64,000 bases of DNA from Cristatella mucedo. Lineage: Eukaryota; Bryozoa; Phylactolaemata; Cristatellidae. The notes beneath the pieces were generated by a model. The model made no database searches and was not told where the DNA came from. It was given only the letters and a program-made list of their open reading frames with translations. The stretch is from the NCBI GenBank assembly GCA_009760855.2, contig WPIO01000005.1, positions 11,820,001-11,884,000 on the forward strand, given 5' to 3'. The translations under genes were made by a program, and so were the position numbers. Below, in pieces: positions 54,997 through 64,000 of the stretch; positions within the stretch are counted from its first letter, which is position 1, and each line of letters begins with the position of its first letter.

Positions 54997-55158
54997 AGCT
55001 GATTCAACACCCTCATCGTATGTGTCTGTAGAAGAGTCGTAGCGGCCATCGCTCTCTCGCTTGCACTGGACATTGCATAATCGTCTGCTGCCGTACTCGA
55101 GTCCACGAACGGGGTCGCAAAGATCGAGCTCCTTAACCATCACCCCCCCCCCCCCGCT
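54997..55158 (-). mobile_element. SINE S1 copy l (diverged, C-run)
   Basis: Minus S1: 'gtcagctgattcaacaccctcatcgtatgtgtctgtagaagagtcgtagcggccatcgc', 'ctcgagtccacgaacggggtcgcaaagatcgagctccttaaccatcacc', then a C13 run (55144-55156). An apparent 182-codon minus ORF runs through it. Confidence 0.7.
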
Positions 55159-55884
55159 GCTAAGGCCCAGAGGCAACCAAAACAGTAGCCCGTAAGTAGC
55201 CGCAGCCAGATATTTACCCAGCAGAGAGATGTAATGGACACCGAAGTCCTTATTGTAATAAGTGAATACATTTCCGCGAGGTGAGGACAAGAAGATTTGG
55301 ATAGGCGTGCAAAAATGCGTATCTAATCTATGCAAGGGTATGCATGTGCATGAGTCTAGGGCTCTAAGGCATGCATGCACACTGAATATAGAATTGCATT
55401 TGGCCACAAGTTCATTGAAATCTAGAATTTAAAAAAAATTAACCAGCGATGATAACTGCAGAGTAGTTCTTGCAACTGCTCTGGATTGAGGCAAATTATG
55501 CGAAACAACGCTTTCATCATTTGAGTCCAGTAAGGAAGGAGGCCTTCGGGCATTTTAGCTTTCCACTGATATCTTGGATGCTCGTGTTAAGACAGAGCTC
55601 GCACAACGACTGAAGCCTGAGCCTCGAAAATGGAATCGCCAAAGTAACTAAATTTCGCAGAACCGGTAAAACTGCATATACTAATGCAATAAATGTATCC
55701 AAAGAAATAAACGTCGTAGTTTTGCCAGGGGCTAATGTAATCAAGTGAACGTTAACAATAAGGCACCACTAGCAGAATATTTATCCCTGTTGAGTGTCAG
55801 TACCACATTATGAAGTCAGCTATGCACATAAACCTTGCACTAGGCATACAAATAATAAGTTCTAATCACTACCATTGTATAAAC
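55159..55884. other. Unassigned DNA
   Basis: Nothing recognised; the 75-codon minus frame (55517-55744) has no motif. Confidence 0.3.
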
Positions 55885-56562
55885 AACATTTGCATAACAC
55901 CCCAAGAGAAAAATCCCTTTTATGGCACTTTACATATGAAGAAAGGGGCCATGTCAGTTGGTTAGGGATATCATGCAGAATTTATGTGCGCTCATGCACG
56001 CGAAGGAAATTCACACCGACATTGAAAAGGCTGCGAGTAGCAGATAGGAATAAGCTTCTTTCTAAAATCTGAACCGAGCCAATGTCTTGCTGTCGATCAG
56101 TAGTGAGCTCCAAATCTTTCCAAGGATAAGAACTGAAGGCACAGTCTCTTTAAAGAATTCAAAGTATTTTCAAAATCACAATAAAAAGACGGGAAATGAA
56201 AGAGGCGGTCGTACGAATAGAAGCCTGATGAGGAAGCATTTTCAGTAGGACAGCAGAGTAAGAGTATGAAGGGATCTAAAAGTGAGTAAGTAAGTAAGAA
56301 ATCCGTGAATACGATAAGCTGTTTTATCGGGGCTAGTGCGAACCGATCGGAAGAGTAGTTATATGACAGTTGCGACGTTGACAGCAGACAAGCCTAGCTG
56401 TTGAGTTTTATACCAAGTGTAAGCATTTTACTATGCATGCATAAAGACCTGCTAGCAAAGAGCTACACAAAGTTTATACCGGATGTCACCAATGTATGGA
56501 CCAGCTTTAGCCTTGCATTTTTTTTATCTAGGCTAATCCAATTTTTGGCAATATAAAGTAGC
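55885..56562 (-). mobile_element. Diverged LINE A-like subfamily (C)
   Basis: Tail 'cataacaccccaagagaaaaatcccttttatggcactttacatatg', then A-like antisense landmarks in order: 'gtgagctccaaatctttcca', 'aaggcacagtctctttaaag', 'gacagttgcgacgttgacagcagacaagcctagctgttgagtttta', 'gacctgctagcaaagagctac', 'ccggatgtcaccaatgtatggaccagctt'. Older or distinct lineage. Confidence 0.65.
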
Positions 56563-57945
56563 AGCTTTTGATTCTATCGATCACAAAGTTCTTCTAGAGC
56601 GACTCTCATCTCACCTGGGCATCACTGGTACTTCTCTGTAATGGTTCAGGTCCTGTCTCAGTGGGACTCCAGAGTATTGACGTGAATGAACAAACATCAT
56701 CAGAGGTATCTCTGAAATACGGGTTACCTCAGGGCTCCGTGCTAGGTCCGGTTCTTTTCACGGTTGGTACTCTCCCTCTTGCTGATGTGATTGCCAAGCA
56801 CAATCTAGGCGTTCACTGCTATGCGGATGACATTCACTTGTACCTTTGCTTTGATCCCTCCCAGCCTTCGAGCACCTCGAATTCTCTCAACTCACTTGCT
56901 GCATGTATTGATGACATCCGTACATGGATGGCAGCAAATTTTCTGAAACTCAACAATGATAAAAAAATACCTTACTAATTATGGGCAAACCTAGTGTGAT
57001 TCACAAATTGGAAAGGCTTACGCTCAAAATTGGCCCTGCCAGCATATCTCCAGTTGAATCAGCTCGAAATCTAGGTGTTATGTTCCAAAGTGACCTTTCG
57101 TTAGACGATCACATCAGCTCCACAATCAAGTCTGCCTACTTTCAGCTAATTAACATTGCTAAAATTTGGGCTTGTTTAGATAAGGATACCACATCTAAGT
57201 TGTCCATTTATTTGTGACATCCCGTCTCGACTTCTGTAACTCACGCTTGCTGGCCTACCGGCAAGTGCCATCAGGCGATTACAGCTGGTGCAAAACTCTG
57301 CAGCTAGGCTTGTCTGTCGCGAGCGTCGCAGTTGCTATTTTACTCCACTTCTCGCCGACCTGCACTGGCTACCAGTCAAGCAACGGATTGACTTCAAGGT
57401 TTTGTCGCTCACTTTTAGGTCACTTCATTCTTTGGCTCCAGCCTATCTCTCAGATCTACTCCCCCATCAGGCCAAGCATCGTACCACCCGCTTTTCGGAA
57501 TCCAACAGTCTACAAATACCCCGTACAAACCTCACATTCTTTGGAGACCGTGCATTTAGTGCGTATGCTCCCAAAGCCTGGAACTCCCTCCCGACCTGCG
57601 TCAGAATATCCCATGACCTGACCACATTTAAAAGGAACTTAAAAACATACCTATTTAGGACAGCATTGAGTGGGTCCCTGTGATTCGTCCTTCACATACT
57701 TATGCGTGCTGACACTGTGCATGCTGCCACTAACCACAGTTGCATGCTGACCCTGGGCATGTCACCCCTAACCATATCATTCTTGTTGTTTATCAAGCAT
57801 GATGTTACTCACCATTTAATCAAGTTTCCAGCAAATGTAAAGCGCCTAGAAAAAGATTGCGTTCTCTGAGGGTGCTTTATCAAGAGCACTGTTATTTATT
57901 TATTTGTTATTTTTATCTATTATCAAGTGCATTATTATAGCTCTA
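56563..57945 (+). mobile_element. LINE family A, long RT-containing copy
   Basis: Starts in RT motif A ('AFDSIDHKVLLERLSSHLGI'). Then 'YGLPQGSVLGPVLFTVGTLP' and 'VHCYADDIHLYLC' (motif C), 'KPSVIHKLERLTLKIGPASI', 'VMFQSDLSLDDHISSTIKSA', and the C-terminal half complete to 'KTYLFRTALSGSL' stop (57681). The tail ends in '(tta)n...ttatcaagtgcattatta'. Frame changes near 56965, 57200 and 57290. Well preserved. Confidence 0.93.
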
Positions 57946-58360
57946 AATAGGCAGACTGGATTGTGGAGATGATGGTGTTACTTGGTCTGATTTCCTTCTG
58001 GTAAATGTTTTAGGCGTTGTGGCAGCTGCAAACGTAATGGTCGTAATGCTACAAGCACAGCCCACGAAGTGGTTGCTAGTCGTTGCTTGAGAGAGATAGT
58101 GGTGGAGCTTGTTCCGAGTTAACGTCGAAAGAGACATACGTAAACACTGCAGTAATAGTATCGTCATCTCGTGAAAGGTCTCTTCGGAACAGGACACTCA
58201 AATTGCTTGCATTGGCTACATGTTATTTGCTGGAACAGCCCAATTTTACGGGCTATTACAATTTCGGAGTGCCCCCAGGTTTCCCATATCTATTAAATTA
58301 GTTTTACTGTCATTAAATCTGAGACACTCCACTGACATCCAAATGTAAGAGTCATCAATA
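57946..58360 (-). mobile_element. LINE family A-like fragment, diverged
   Basis: Antisense landmarks: 'aaataggcagactggattgtggagatgatgg' and 'cgtgaaaggtctcttcggaacaggacactcaaatt'. Then 'ctattaaattagttttactgtcattaaatctgag' (sense 'LRFNDSKTNLI', the 'LKLNDDKTNLL' site), followed by 'actgacatcc'. Old, with an insertion at about 58000-58150. Confidence 0.6.
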
Positions 58361-58949
58361 ATTACTGCATGGAAGTTGAGAGAGTTTAAGATAGTGATGT
58401 TAAGGTTAGTTGATAGGATAGTAAGATAGGGATGTTATGTTTAAGATTAGCGAATGTTAGGAAAGTTTAAAACACAAGTAACAACTGGCATAATATGTAA
58501 TGTACATTTGTATAAAAAATTAAACCTAGATTATAATGGGCAATAACAGCATCAAGAAGGAAACTATAGATTAAGAAAAAGTGGACCAGAAATGATCCCA
58601 ATGGTAACCGAATCTTTACAAGATTACTGGATGACTTTTTTGGTCATTTCTATCAGTTCCAAACTCACCTATTGAGATAGAATAGGAACTCGGTTATTGT
58701 AGTGGTATACCTATAGTGCCAAACAGAGGTGCTCAAGAAGGACTCAGTGATCCGTGTTATCAAAACCTTTCAAGACCGAGCATAACTAGCAGAAACACTC
58801 TATTTAATTTAAATTTCAAGCCGTTCTAGGTTCCTGCAAGAAAATATCTGTTATATGTCCAGCTAATGGTTAGTTATCGATTGAACCTGCTATTTATCTT
58901 TAATCAGACCAAAAAAACTCAGCTCTTGCACTGACTTTTCGGACTTTTT
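58361..58949. other. Unassigned AT-rich DNA
   Basis: Nothing recognised except possible very degraded LINE sequence towards the right end. Confidence 0.3.
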
Positions 58950-59220
58950 CTTTGGCTGACTTTTTTGGACTCTCTCTAAAAATCGCCCTCTTCTATTTCT
59001 AGGCGATTTTAATGTCCAATTCGATAGACCATCTGATCCAATTTATTCTTACGTGCTTTCACTATCTGCCTCCATCTGCCTCCATCTGCTCACGCCCAAG
59101 CTCCTATACATAAATAATTCACATTCTTTGAAAAATTTTCTCCCACAATTCTTCTTTCTCGACCTCTATCGCCACCCCTTTGAGAGTAGAATCATATGCG
59201 GATTTAATTTTTCCTGAAAA
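58950..59220 (+). mobile_element. LINE endonuclease-domain remnant
   Basis: Reads 'KNRPLLFLGDFNVQFDRPSDP', carrying the GDFN motif of APE-type endonucleases of CR1/L2-like LINEs, followed by about 40 less clear residues. The only EN piece seen for family A; a deletion joins it to the RT fragment at 59290. Confidence 0.6.
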
Positions 59221-59289
59221 GTGCTTCTCTTTCAGCATTCAAAATTACACACGAGATAAGAAACCTAAAGTCTCTTGAGATTGACAGTA

Positions 59290-59814
59290 TCCGAAGCATA
59301 TTTGCAACTTTACTTAATTGAATGATGATAAAACTAACCTACTAGTTATGGAAAAAACAAGTGTAATTCAGAAATTGAAGAGGCTACCGCTCAAAATCGG
59401 CTAAGCCAGCATATCTCCTGTTAAATCTGCCCGAAACCTAGGTGTCACGTTCCAAGTGACCTTTCGTTAGACGACCACATCAGCTCCACGGTCAAGTCTG
59501 CCTACTTTCAGCTACCTAACATTGCTAAAACTCGGGCTTGTAAACTAGGCAGGAATACCGCATCTAAATTGGTCCATGCATTTGTGACATCCAGTCTTGA
59601 ACTCTGTAACTCACTGCTTGCTGGTCTACCGACCTGTGCAATCACGCATTTACAGCTGGTGCACAACTCTGCAGCTAGGCTTGTCTGTCGTGAACGTTGC
59701 AGTTGCCACAACCCACAACGTCTCGCTGACAGGCTAATTCATTCAATTTAAAGTTTTGCCGCCCACTTTTAGGTCCATTTATTCGTTAATTCTAGCCTAC
59801 CTATCAGATCTACT
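59290..59814 (+). mobile_element. LINE family A, left part (split by LINE B)
   Basis: 'NDDKTNLLVMEKTS', 'LSLDDHISSTVKSAYF', 'VHAFVTSSLELCNSLLAGLP', 'LVHNSAARLVCRERCSCH', up to 'YLSDLL' ('cagatctact'). Continues at 60827. Confidence 0.88.
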
Positions 59815-60826
59815 GTGTAATTTATCTCCATCTGTAACTCAACAAAGTCATAAAGACCATGTTGGTGTTGCGCAGGAGAGTTTTGTATAGCGCACTCACA
59901 GCCTAAGAGGCTTTCGGTACGCATTCGGTAGCCAACAGACTTCGTCTCACTCAAGAAAGAGAAATTGGGAAGCATAGCAGAGTCAGGAGAGCAGTTGAGG
60001 TAGTGAGTAGCATAGAAGTAGCAGTCGAGGACCACTGAAAAGGATGAGCCATAGTCGGCAGTAGGAGAGTAGTTGTCGTTGCTTAAGAATTGTGAAAGCG
60101 AGTTTCACAGCCTATGACCTGCAGAGCTAAAGCCTCTGTCGCCAACAGTCTTTAAGCGGAGGAACGGAACAGTAATTTATTGCCCACACCGGACCCGAGG
60201 GCGCGAAGGGGCTGAAACTGGTGCAGCAGTTCAGCTAGGTACGAAGGAGCCAAGCCGTGGCGGGCCTTGTGGGTCAGCGTAAGAACTTTGTCCGTTGCTC
60301 AACCGGCTGCCATCATAACTCTTTTAGCAAAGGTGACGCGTGGTCAAACCTCTGGGACTTGAAGGCTAGCCTTGCAACCATATTTCTAGCCAGCTGCAGT
60401 AGCCTTAGCTGCTTTCTTTGGTAGCCCAGCCAAAAGGGAATTACAATAATCAAGCCGATATAGAACTAAGGAGCTAGTTAAATCTTTTGCAAGCCACTGT
60501 GGAAGACAGCTCCTAATCTTGGATAGGGATCGGACCTGATGGCCTTACCTAGTGAGCCATTACGTCTCACCTTATGACCACCAGTTCAGTTTTATTATCA
60601 TTTAGTTTCAAGAAATTTTTCCACATCCAAGATCAAAAGTCGGCAAGGCAAGCATTCAGTTTCTCAGTTGCTGCAGCAGATTCCGACGGTTTGAATGACA
60701 AATACAGCTGAGTATCGTCAGCATAAAAGTGATATCCTATTCCATGGGCCTTAATCACTTTTCCCTGAGGTTGGATGTAAATGGAGAACAGCAAGGAACC
60801 GAGTACAGACCCTTGAGAGTTTTCAC
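59815..60826 (-). mobile_element. LINE family B, nested in LINE A
   Basis: Starts 'gtgtaatttatctccatctgtaac'. C-terminal ORF pieces ('CECAIQNSPA' stop at left), 'CLADF' and '[17 protein letters not shown]' (motif C) near 60700, then '[16 protein letters not shown]' up to the break. An internal deletion around 60540-60570 removes the 'ARNLGVV' region. Confidence 0.92.
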
Positions 60827-61272
60827 ACCCCCACCAGGCTAAGCATCCAACCACCCACTTTCGGAACCTAATAATTACCTATAACTCGCACGAACCTCAA
60901 ATCCTTTGGATACCGTGCCTTTAGCTCCTATGCTCCTAAAGCATGGAACTCCTTTCCGACTGGCGTTACGACATCCCCTGACTTGACCAAATTTAAAAAG
61001 CGGCTAAAAAATGCATCTATCGCAACACTTAATGGGTCGTGGTGATTCTTCCTTTGTCTGCTTATGCCTGTTGACACTGCATCTGCTACCACTTGCCATA
61101 TTTGCATGCTGACTCAGTGCATGACACCTCAGACCATGTCATGCTTGTTTTCATTACCGTGCTAACACTAACCATGCGATCGTGCATTCTTTGCAGCAAA
61201 CGTGAAGTGACTAGAAAGAGATTAAGTTCTCACGGGGTGCTATAAAAAATGCGTTATTATTATAATTATTAT
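60827..61272 (+). mobile_element. LINE family A, right part after LINE B
   Basis: Resumes 'ccccaccaggctaagcatccaaccacccac' (the 'LPHQAKHRTTR' site), then 'AYAPKAWNSL'-like remnants, the 3' UTR and the diverged tail 'gtgactagaaagagattaagttctcacggggtgctat' with (ATT)n. Confidence 0.88.
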
Positions 61273-61369
61273 CATCTATCCTTTTACTCAACCCTCCTAC
61301 CATCCTCTACTGTCTTCAGACTCAAGTCGTGTTGTTGTGCCACTAACCAAACTCAGATCCTTCGAGACC

Positions 61370-61459
61370 TACTCCCCCTGCAGCAAATGTAAAGCTCCTA
61401 GAAAGAGATTGAGTTCTCTGAGGGCGCTTTATCAAGTGCGTTATTATTATTATTATTAA
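61370..61459 (+). mobile_element. LINE family A tail only
   Basis: 'gcagcaaatgtaaagctcctagaaagagattgagttctctgagggcgctttatcaagtgcgttatt' and (ATT)5. Confidence 0.85.
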
Positions 61460-61464
61460 AGCTC

Positions 61465-61725
61465 ACATGGTTCTAAAACTGGAACTCACTCTCGACTGGG
61501 GTCGGGAAGTACCCTGATGTAACGGCCTAAAAAAAGAAAGTGAAAACCCACTCGTTCCGTTCCTCACAGTTATTGATGAGTCTGTGAAAATTGCCTTTGT
61601 TTGCATGTTTTCTCTGAAACTTTGCATGATGTTACTAAAGAATTAACGTGCTTCGTGTGTAGCATATTTAAAGTGCCTAGAAAGAGTATATAGTTCTCTT
61701 AATGCGCTATGTAAATATCCTCATA
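61465..61725 (+). mobile_element. LINE family A-like 3' end, diverged
   Basis: 'aaaactggaactcactctcgactggggtcg', '...taaaaaaagaaagtgaaaacccactcg', then 'tttaaagtgcctagaaagagtatatagttctcttaatgcgctatgtaaat'. Confidence 0.65.
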
Positions 61726-61829
61726 GTTCTATTTCTGTAAAGTAAAAAATAATAACTACCGAGAACCATACTGTCGAGTAGTATTTAAGCGCGTGTCCCA
61801 ATCGCAGGTACAGAGCATTAGCATGCTTT

Positions 61830-62178
61830 AAGACCGTTGGCGACAGAAGCTTTAGCTCTGCATGTCCTAGACTGTGGAACTCGCTTCCACAATTCTTAGG
61901 CAACGACAACTACTCTCCTACTGCCGACTATGGCTCATCCTTTTCAGCGGTCCTGAGCTGCTACTTCCATGCTACTCACTACCCTACCTTAACTACTCTC
62001 CTGACTCTGCTGGGCTTCCCACTTTCTCTATGCTGCGTGAGACGAAGTCTGTTGGCTACCGAATGCGTACCGAAAGCCGCTTAGGCTGTGAGTGGGCTAT
62101 ACAAAAATCTCTTGCGTAACACCCACCTGGTCTTCATGACTTTGTGGAGTTACAGACGGAGGTACATTACATTATGCC
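61830..62178 (+). mobile_element. LINE family B, 3' fragment
   Basis: 'KTVGDRSFSSACPRLWNSLP'-like reading across a frame change, 'LRETKSVGYRMRTESRLGCE', then 'taacacccacctggtcttcatgactttgtggagttacagacggaggtacattacatta'. Confidence 0.88.
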
Positions 62179-62749
62179 GCTACGTATTTTCCAAGTTCAG
62201 AGGCTCCAAGGTGCTGAGCTGCTTTTGGATTCAAGCAGTGCCCGAGGGGTGCACAGAGCTCAGCGCTGCGGGTCGTGCCACGCTTGCACTTAAACCTGAG
62301 GCTGAATATACGATGCTCCTCAATAGGTTCCAGGTCAGAGCACCGAAGCCCAAAGAGCTAACATTCTCTATATATTCATTGTAGCAGCTCAAAAGCAAGC
62401 AAGCCAGCCACTCGCCGAGTGGGATCGGCTAAGAGCATGCAGACGGTCCGACCAACGTCTGCATCTGTCACATCCCGATTCGCTTCCGATTAGCACACAA
62501 CAAAGTCTTGCAGTCTTACCCATGGTCGAATTAGACGATGCTCCTCAATAGATTGTGGGTCAAATCACTTACGCTCAAAGAAAACGGTCTTCATCTGCCA
62601 CATGCATTTCAGTTGATACCTTTCTCGCGTAGCCTCGTGGCAGATGACGCCCACAGGGTGACTTGTATTGCAGGTTCTTGGGACCTACAAGGAAACCTAG
62701 TCTTGCTCTGTGATGTATATTGTTGACATCACCTAGACCATCAACTATA
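62179..62749. other. Unassigned DNA with a partial duplication
   Basis: 'cgatgctcctcaatag' occurs at about 62311 and about 62536, suggesting a small repeated unit. No gene recognised. Confidence 0.3.
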
Positions 62750-63089
62750 GTAATAATAATAATATGAATAATACATATGATATAGCGCCCTCAGAGATCT
62801 CAATCTCATTTTATACCTTTTACATTTGCTACAAAGACGTCACGATCGAATGGTTAGTGGTAGCATGCTCAATGACAACAAGCATAACATGATTAGGGGT
62901 GATATGCACAGGGCCAGCATGCAAATATGGTCAGTAGCAGCATGCACAGTGTCAGAAAACATAGCACATACAGGACGAATCACATGGATCCAATATATAC
63001 TATGATAAATAGATGCGTTTTCAGTTTCTGTTTAAATGTGGTCATGTCAGGGGATATCGTGACGCAAGTCGGATGTGAGTTCCAGGTTA
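62750..63089 (-). mobile_element. LINE family A 3' fragment
   Basis: (AAT)n, 'gatatagcgccctcagagatctcaatctcattttatacc', then 3' UTR landmarks up to 'gacgcaagtcggatgtgagttccagg', where it stops. Confidence 0.87.
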
Positions 63090-63340
63090 ACTTTATAAAA
63101 ACTCATTGTGTGTCATCTCTTTTCTAAGTTGAAATAATTTTAGTTAAGTGTAGTTTCATTTTGAAAGCGCTTGCTCATGGTTTTCTGGGTTTGAAAAAAC
63201 GGCAAGATGTGCGACCCTTCCACTAGTCAATCAAGGATCAAAGCTCATGCTCTCGGTAGGCCAGCCTGGAGGAGTTTCAACACACGAAAAGCTCACTGCC
63301 ACATTGAATTTAGTGTCCTTATATAATTTGCAAGAATCTT

Positions 63341-63511
63341 GGTGAGCCGTGATGGCACACTAAGTAAAATGGTTGCTTTTCACGACCTCGGTCCCGAGGT
63401 CGTGGATTCGAATCCTGTATTGGGCGATCCTTGATTGCCACTGAAAGCGGTGGTGATGGCCGTAAAGGCTCTCCTGTCGCTATGCAAAAGAGGCCGTTAA
63501 GTCAGCTAGTA
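63341..63511 (+). mobile_element. SINE S1 copy k (near full length)
   Basis: Almost the same as copy a: 'ggtgagccgtgatggcacacta', the palindrome 'acgacctcggtcccgaggtcgt', B box 'gattcgaatcc', then 'ggtggtgatggccgtaaaggctctcctgtcgctatg' and 'ttaagtcagctagt'. Lies in the intron 5' of the calcium channel exon. Confidence 0.85.
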
Positions 63512-63767
63512 ACTTCATGAGGATTTGAACAACAGCCGTGATATAGAATGAGAAGATTTTCACTAAACTGTAAGACACAGTTTCTCTTTAAATGAATGAG
63601 ATGAAGCCCTTTTCGAAGTGCTCAGGCTGAAATTGCATAAGCTTTTAGAAACTGTCTTTTTCTATGTTAAAAAAGCGTGGACTTCCAAGTCAGGCCATTT
63701 TAATAGTTCCTGCTCAGAAGTACCTACTGACAATAAATAGCGAAACTGCGATCTTTTTTGCTTTCAG

Positions 63768-63907
63768 GAAGAAACCGAAAAATACTTCCTCGGCATATTT
63801 TGCATGGAGGCGACAATGAAAATATTAGCACTGGGCTTTATTTGGAACAAAGGTGCTTATCTGAGGAGCGTTTGGAACATAATAGACTTCGTAGTGGTTA
63901 TTACTGG
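63768..63907 (+). CDS. CACNA1: Cav2-type voltage-gated calcium channel alpha-1 subunit, exon for domain I S2-S3
   Basis: The alpha-1 subunit forms the pore of presynaptic (N/P/Q-type) calcium channels in the plasma membrane. This exon reads '[20 protein letters not shown]', then '[20 protein letters not shown]', then 'FVVVITG'. It follows the Cav2 pattern TE.YF.GIFC.EA..KI.ALGF...KG.YLR..WN..DFVVV.TG. This covers the end of the S1-S2 loop, S2 with its conserved Glu, the S2-S3 loop and S3 with its Asp (the charge-transfer centre acidic residues). The acceptor 'ttttttgctttcag' ends at 63767 and the donor 'ctgg|gtaagc' starts at 63908. The exon is 140 nt, phase 0 in, phase 2 out, which as I recall equals exon 3 of vertebrate CACNA1A-type genes. 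Cav1 has 'AYGL.FH..AYLRNGWN.LDF' here, so Cav2 fits better. 'RSVWNIID' in place of the usual 'RNGWNVMD' is slightly unusual. No stop or frameshift. Confidence 0.9.
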
Positions 63908-64000
63908 GTAAGCAGGCTTAATGTTGTCACTACATCGTCTTTTGGTCTTGCTAAATCTTTTATAAGTGCAAGTCATAGTGAGTGCAATAGGCGGGACAGA
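63908..64000 (+). other. CACNA1: Start of the next intron of the calcium channel gene
   Basis: Begins 'gtaagc'; no further exon before the window ends. The following exon should start with the third base of the split Gly codon. Confidence 0.75.

Noticed and set aside
54859-55407. 182-codon minus-strand open frame as a host gene
   Set aside because: Its middle is SINE S1 copy l (B-box region, body motif and C-run recognised); the rest shows no family motif.

Overview
This is animal (metazoan) nuclear DNA. Two short stretches on the + strand look like exons of conserved host genes. The rest is mostly dead transposable elements and simple-sequence repeats. No bacterial-type operons, rRNA genes, intact tRNA genes or CRISPR arrays are visible. 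The species cannot be fixed from the sequence; an invertebrate is the most natural reading (inference).

Host genes. At the left end, two exons (about 1274-1445 and 6984-7297) encode the C-terminal MATH/TRAF domain of a TRAF-family signalling adaptor, closest in feel to TRAF2. They are joined by a phase-1 intron of about 5.5 kb that is full of repeats. At the extreme right end, a 140-base exon (63768-63907) with clean splice sites encodes the S2-S3 region of domain I of a Cav2-type voltage-gated calcium channel. No other convincing host exon was found; some short ones may be missed.

Mobile elements. (1) LINE family A is a CR1/L2-like non-LTR retrotransposon with an (ATT)n end and a 3' tail containing 'gcgcctagaaagagattgagttctctgagggcgc'-like sequence; there are about 18 copies, nearly all 5'-truncated. 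(2) LINE family B is a second CR1-like family with an (ATTACATT)n-type end and about 9 copies; at least three are inserted into family A copies. (3) A diverged A-like subfamily (C) lies at 55.9-56.6 kb. (4) One R2/R4/NeSL-type LINE with a restriction-like endonuclease lies at 21.97-24.92 kb; it has frameshifts and a ~480-bp internal inversion. It sits antisense inside a minus-strand Ty3/Gypsy element (LTR 25.37-25.94 kb, gag, protease, RT, RNase H, integrase down to 18.85 kb). (5) A second Gypsy relic (LTR plus gag) lies at 14.0-15.5 kb. (6) SINE family S1 (tRNA-derived, about 12 copies) and SINE family S2 (tRNA-derived head, 4 copies). The S2 tail matches the LINE A tail, so LINE A is the likely mobiliser of S2. 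(7) Two unclassified repeat families occur three times each: D (~450-600 bp) and E (~90 bp, with a palindromic core).

Layout. 0-9 kb: TRAF 3' end and repeats. 9.5-13.4 kb: LINE/SINE cluster. 14-26 kb: GC-rich block of Gypsy, R2-like and B elements. 26-31 kb: quiet DNA and an old B copy. 31.5-37.4 kb: CpG-rich block flanked by two A copies, then CT and CA/CG microsatellites. 38-50 kb: A/B/S1 copies. 50-63 kb: further A/B copies, an AC microsatellite, nested insertions and S1 copies. 63.77 kb: calcium channel exon. Nothing in the window looks like a new multi-gene system. The most informative signals are the LINE A/S2 tail sharing, the nested-insertion chronology, the inversion inside the R2-like element, and repeat families D and E.
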